Origin: Parapedobacter koreensis
Lineage (GTDB): Bacteria; Bacteroidota; Bacteroidia; Sphingobacteriales; Sphingobacteriaceae
Assembly (NCBI RefSeq): GCF_900109365.1
Contig: NZ_FNZR01000001.1
Coordinates: 620,001 to 684,000 of the forward strand
DNA length: 64,000 bases
Reading direction: 5' to 3'
Below, one piece after another: positions 62,690 to 64,000 of the stretch (position 1 is its first letter; every line of letters begins with the position of its first letter). The notes under the pieces are model-generated. The model was given only the letters and a program-made list of their open reading frames with translations, did no database searches and had not been told where the DNA came from. The position numbers and the translations under genes were made by a program.

Positions 62690-63973
62690 ATGAGTTTTGT
62701 TGAGGAATTACGTTGGAGGGGCATGTTGCATGATATCATGCCTGGTACAGAAGAGCAATTACTCAAAGAGAAAACAGCCGGATATATCGGTTTCGATCCC
62801 ACGGGTGATTCGTTGCACGTAGGTCACCTTACCCAGATCATGACGTTGATACATTTCCAGCAGGCAGGCCACAGGCCGGTTGCCTTGGTTGGAGGTGCAA
62901 CAGGTATGGTAGGAGACCCTTCGGGGAAGTCCGCAGAGCGCAATCTGTTGGATGAGGAAACATTAAACCACAACATATCTTGCCTTAAAAATCAGCTGGA
63001 AAAATTCCTGGATTTCTCAGACCCTCGCCATGGCGCCACCATGGTCAACAATTATGACTGGTTTAAAGACTTCCGCTTCCTGGATTTCATCCGTGATGTG
63101 GGCAAACATATTACAGTTAATTACATGATGGCCAAAGATTCCGTCAAAAAACGGCTTGATGGAGAAAGTGGCATGTCATTTACCGAATTCACTTACCAGT
63201 TGGTACAGGGCTATGACTTTTACTACCTATGGAAAAACCAGCGTTGTATCCTGCAAATGGGAGGTTCAGATCAATGGGGTAATATCGTTACAGGTACCGA
63301 ACTCATCCGCCGCAAAGACGGAGGCACGGCCTACGCCCTTACGACCCAGCTTATAAAAAAGGCTGATGGCAATAAGTTCGGGAAGACTGAAAGCGGTGCT
63401 GTGTGGCTGGACGCCAATAAAACCTCTCCTTACAAATACTACCAATTCTGGCTCAATGCCAGCGATGAAGATGCAAAAACTTGGATTAAGATTTTTACCC
63501 TAAAATCCAAAGCGGAAATCACCGCCATCATCGCTGAACATGACGCCGCGCCTCACCTCCGCATCGTGCAAAAGGCGCTTGCCAAAGACATCACTATCCG
63601 CACACATTCTGCATCAGACTACGAAACTGCGTTAAAAACGTCGGAGTTTCTCTTCGGGAATGGCTCCTTGGACTTCTTAAAGGAACTGACCCATTCGGCC
63701 ATACTGGATGTCTTTGATGGTGTACCCCAGTTTCGTATCCATAAAGAATCACTGGCTGCCGGAATAAATGTCTTGGATCTATTGGCAGTCAACTCCTCAA
63801 TTTTCCCGTCTAAAGGAGAAGCACGTAAAATGATACAAGGTGGGGGCGTATCCATTAATAGGACTAAAATTGCGAATAGCGAACAAGATTTCCACGCGGA
63901 AAACCTCATCAACGACAAATACCTGATTGTCCAACGGGGAAAAAAGAATTATTACCTGCTCATCGTTGAGTAA
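62690..63973 (+). CDS. tyrS: Tyrosyl-tRNA synthetase
   Basis: 427-residue class I synthetase charging tRNA-Tyr. The HIGH-type motif is [16 protein letters not shown], the tyrosine site includes [12 protein letters not shown] and [12 protein letters not shown], and the KMSKS-type motif is [11 protein letters not shown] (KFGKT form of the TyrS 1 group). The C-terminal ~70 residues hold an S4 RNA-binding domain ([19 protein letters not shown]). Complete, ending 27 bases before the window edge. Confidence 0.96.
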   Translation: MSFVEELRWRGMLHDIMPGTEEQLLKEKTAGYIGFDPTGDSLHVGHLTQIMTLIHFQQAGHRPVALVGGATGMVGDPSGKSAERNLLDEETLNHNISCLKNQLEKFLDFSDPRHGATMVNNYDWFKDFRFLDFIRDVGKHITVNYMMAKDSVKKRLDGESGMSFTEFTYQLVQGYDFYYLWKNQRCILQMGGSDQWGNIVTGTELIRRKDGGTAYALTTQLIKKADGNKFGKTESGAVWLDANKTSPYKYYQFWLNASDEDAKTWIKIFTLKSKAEITAIIAEHDAAPHLRIVQKALAKDITIRTHSASDYETALKTSEFLFGNGSLDFLKELTHSAILDVFDGVPQFRIHKESLAAGINVLDLLAVNSSIFPSKGEARKMIQGGGVSINRTKIANSEQDFHAENLINDKYLIVQRGKKNYYLLIVE

Positions 63974-64000
63974 CAATACCAAGCGGCAAAAAAAAACCGC

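Overview
The window is chromosomal DNA from a Bacteroidota bacterium, most likely a member of the Sphingobacteriaceae (Pedobacter/Parapedobacter/Sphingobacterium group). Four things point this way. The start of a gldC gliding gene sits at the left edge. A short protein carries a type IX secretion (T9SS) sorting domain. Many genes are preceded by the Bacteroidota -7 promoter element TAnnTTTG with little Shine-Dalgarno signal. Several families are typical of the phylum (DUF5683, DUF2911, the long IspG, the FeoB-associated Cys-rich protein, GH130). Base composition looks close to even. I found no rRNA, tRNA, CRISPR array, prophage or transposase; the content is mostly housekeeping with a few accessory patches.

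Layout. 1-2150 (minus): an RhlE-like DEAD-box helicase, a small membrane protein coupled to it, the gldC start, and a zinc-ribbon protein. 2265-8500: a glycosyltransferase, an exported M19 dipeptidase, a small unknown, a lipoprotein esterase fused to a SnoaL domain, then a TetR regulator and a flavin reductase that share a palindromic operator candidate. 8647-12626: an active/inactive pair of exported M16 peptidases and an FMN reductase. 12719-19006: parA-parB-DUF5683-dapB-lepB, convergent pdxJ, and cdaA (c-di-AMP synthesis). 19062-23610: DUF2911 protein, FucP-type sugar transporter, DinB protein and an orphan histidine kinase, with a pair of palindromic repeats between dinB and the transporter.

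23727-33100: gltX, an SNF2 helicase, a PIF1-like helicase, and a complete feoA-feoB-small Cys-rich protein iron(II) operon. 33157-36755: a cupin, a sulfatase, an exported DUF1684-peptide deformylase fusion, and a 24-codon gene candidate between a 37-bp palindrome and a terminator. 36793-40590: GMC oxidoreductase, gluconate-dehydrogenase subunit 3 and GH130 lipoprotein (a likely sugar-oxidising surface set), then a cold-shock gene. 40979-51750: a 2018-residue alpha-2-macroglobulin, parE, purU and a 603-residue protein I cannot place. 51753-57261: a methyltransferase, the MlaF/MlaE lipid-transport pair, an SDR, and a PspC/LiaF/RDD envelope cluster. 57310-63973: ispG, the T9SS-sorted protein, an amino-acid permease, an AcpH-like phosphodiesterase and tyrS.

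The points most worth a second look are the exported deformylase fusion, the tiny gene with its palindrome, the recurrent 4-nt spacing between -7 box and ATG (possible leaderless mRNAs), the paired palindromic repeats, the TetR operator pair and the unplaced 603-residue protein. I did not see an unmistakable new defence or mobile system.
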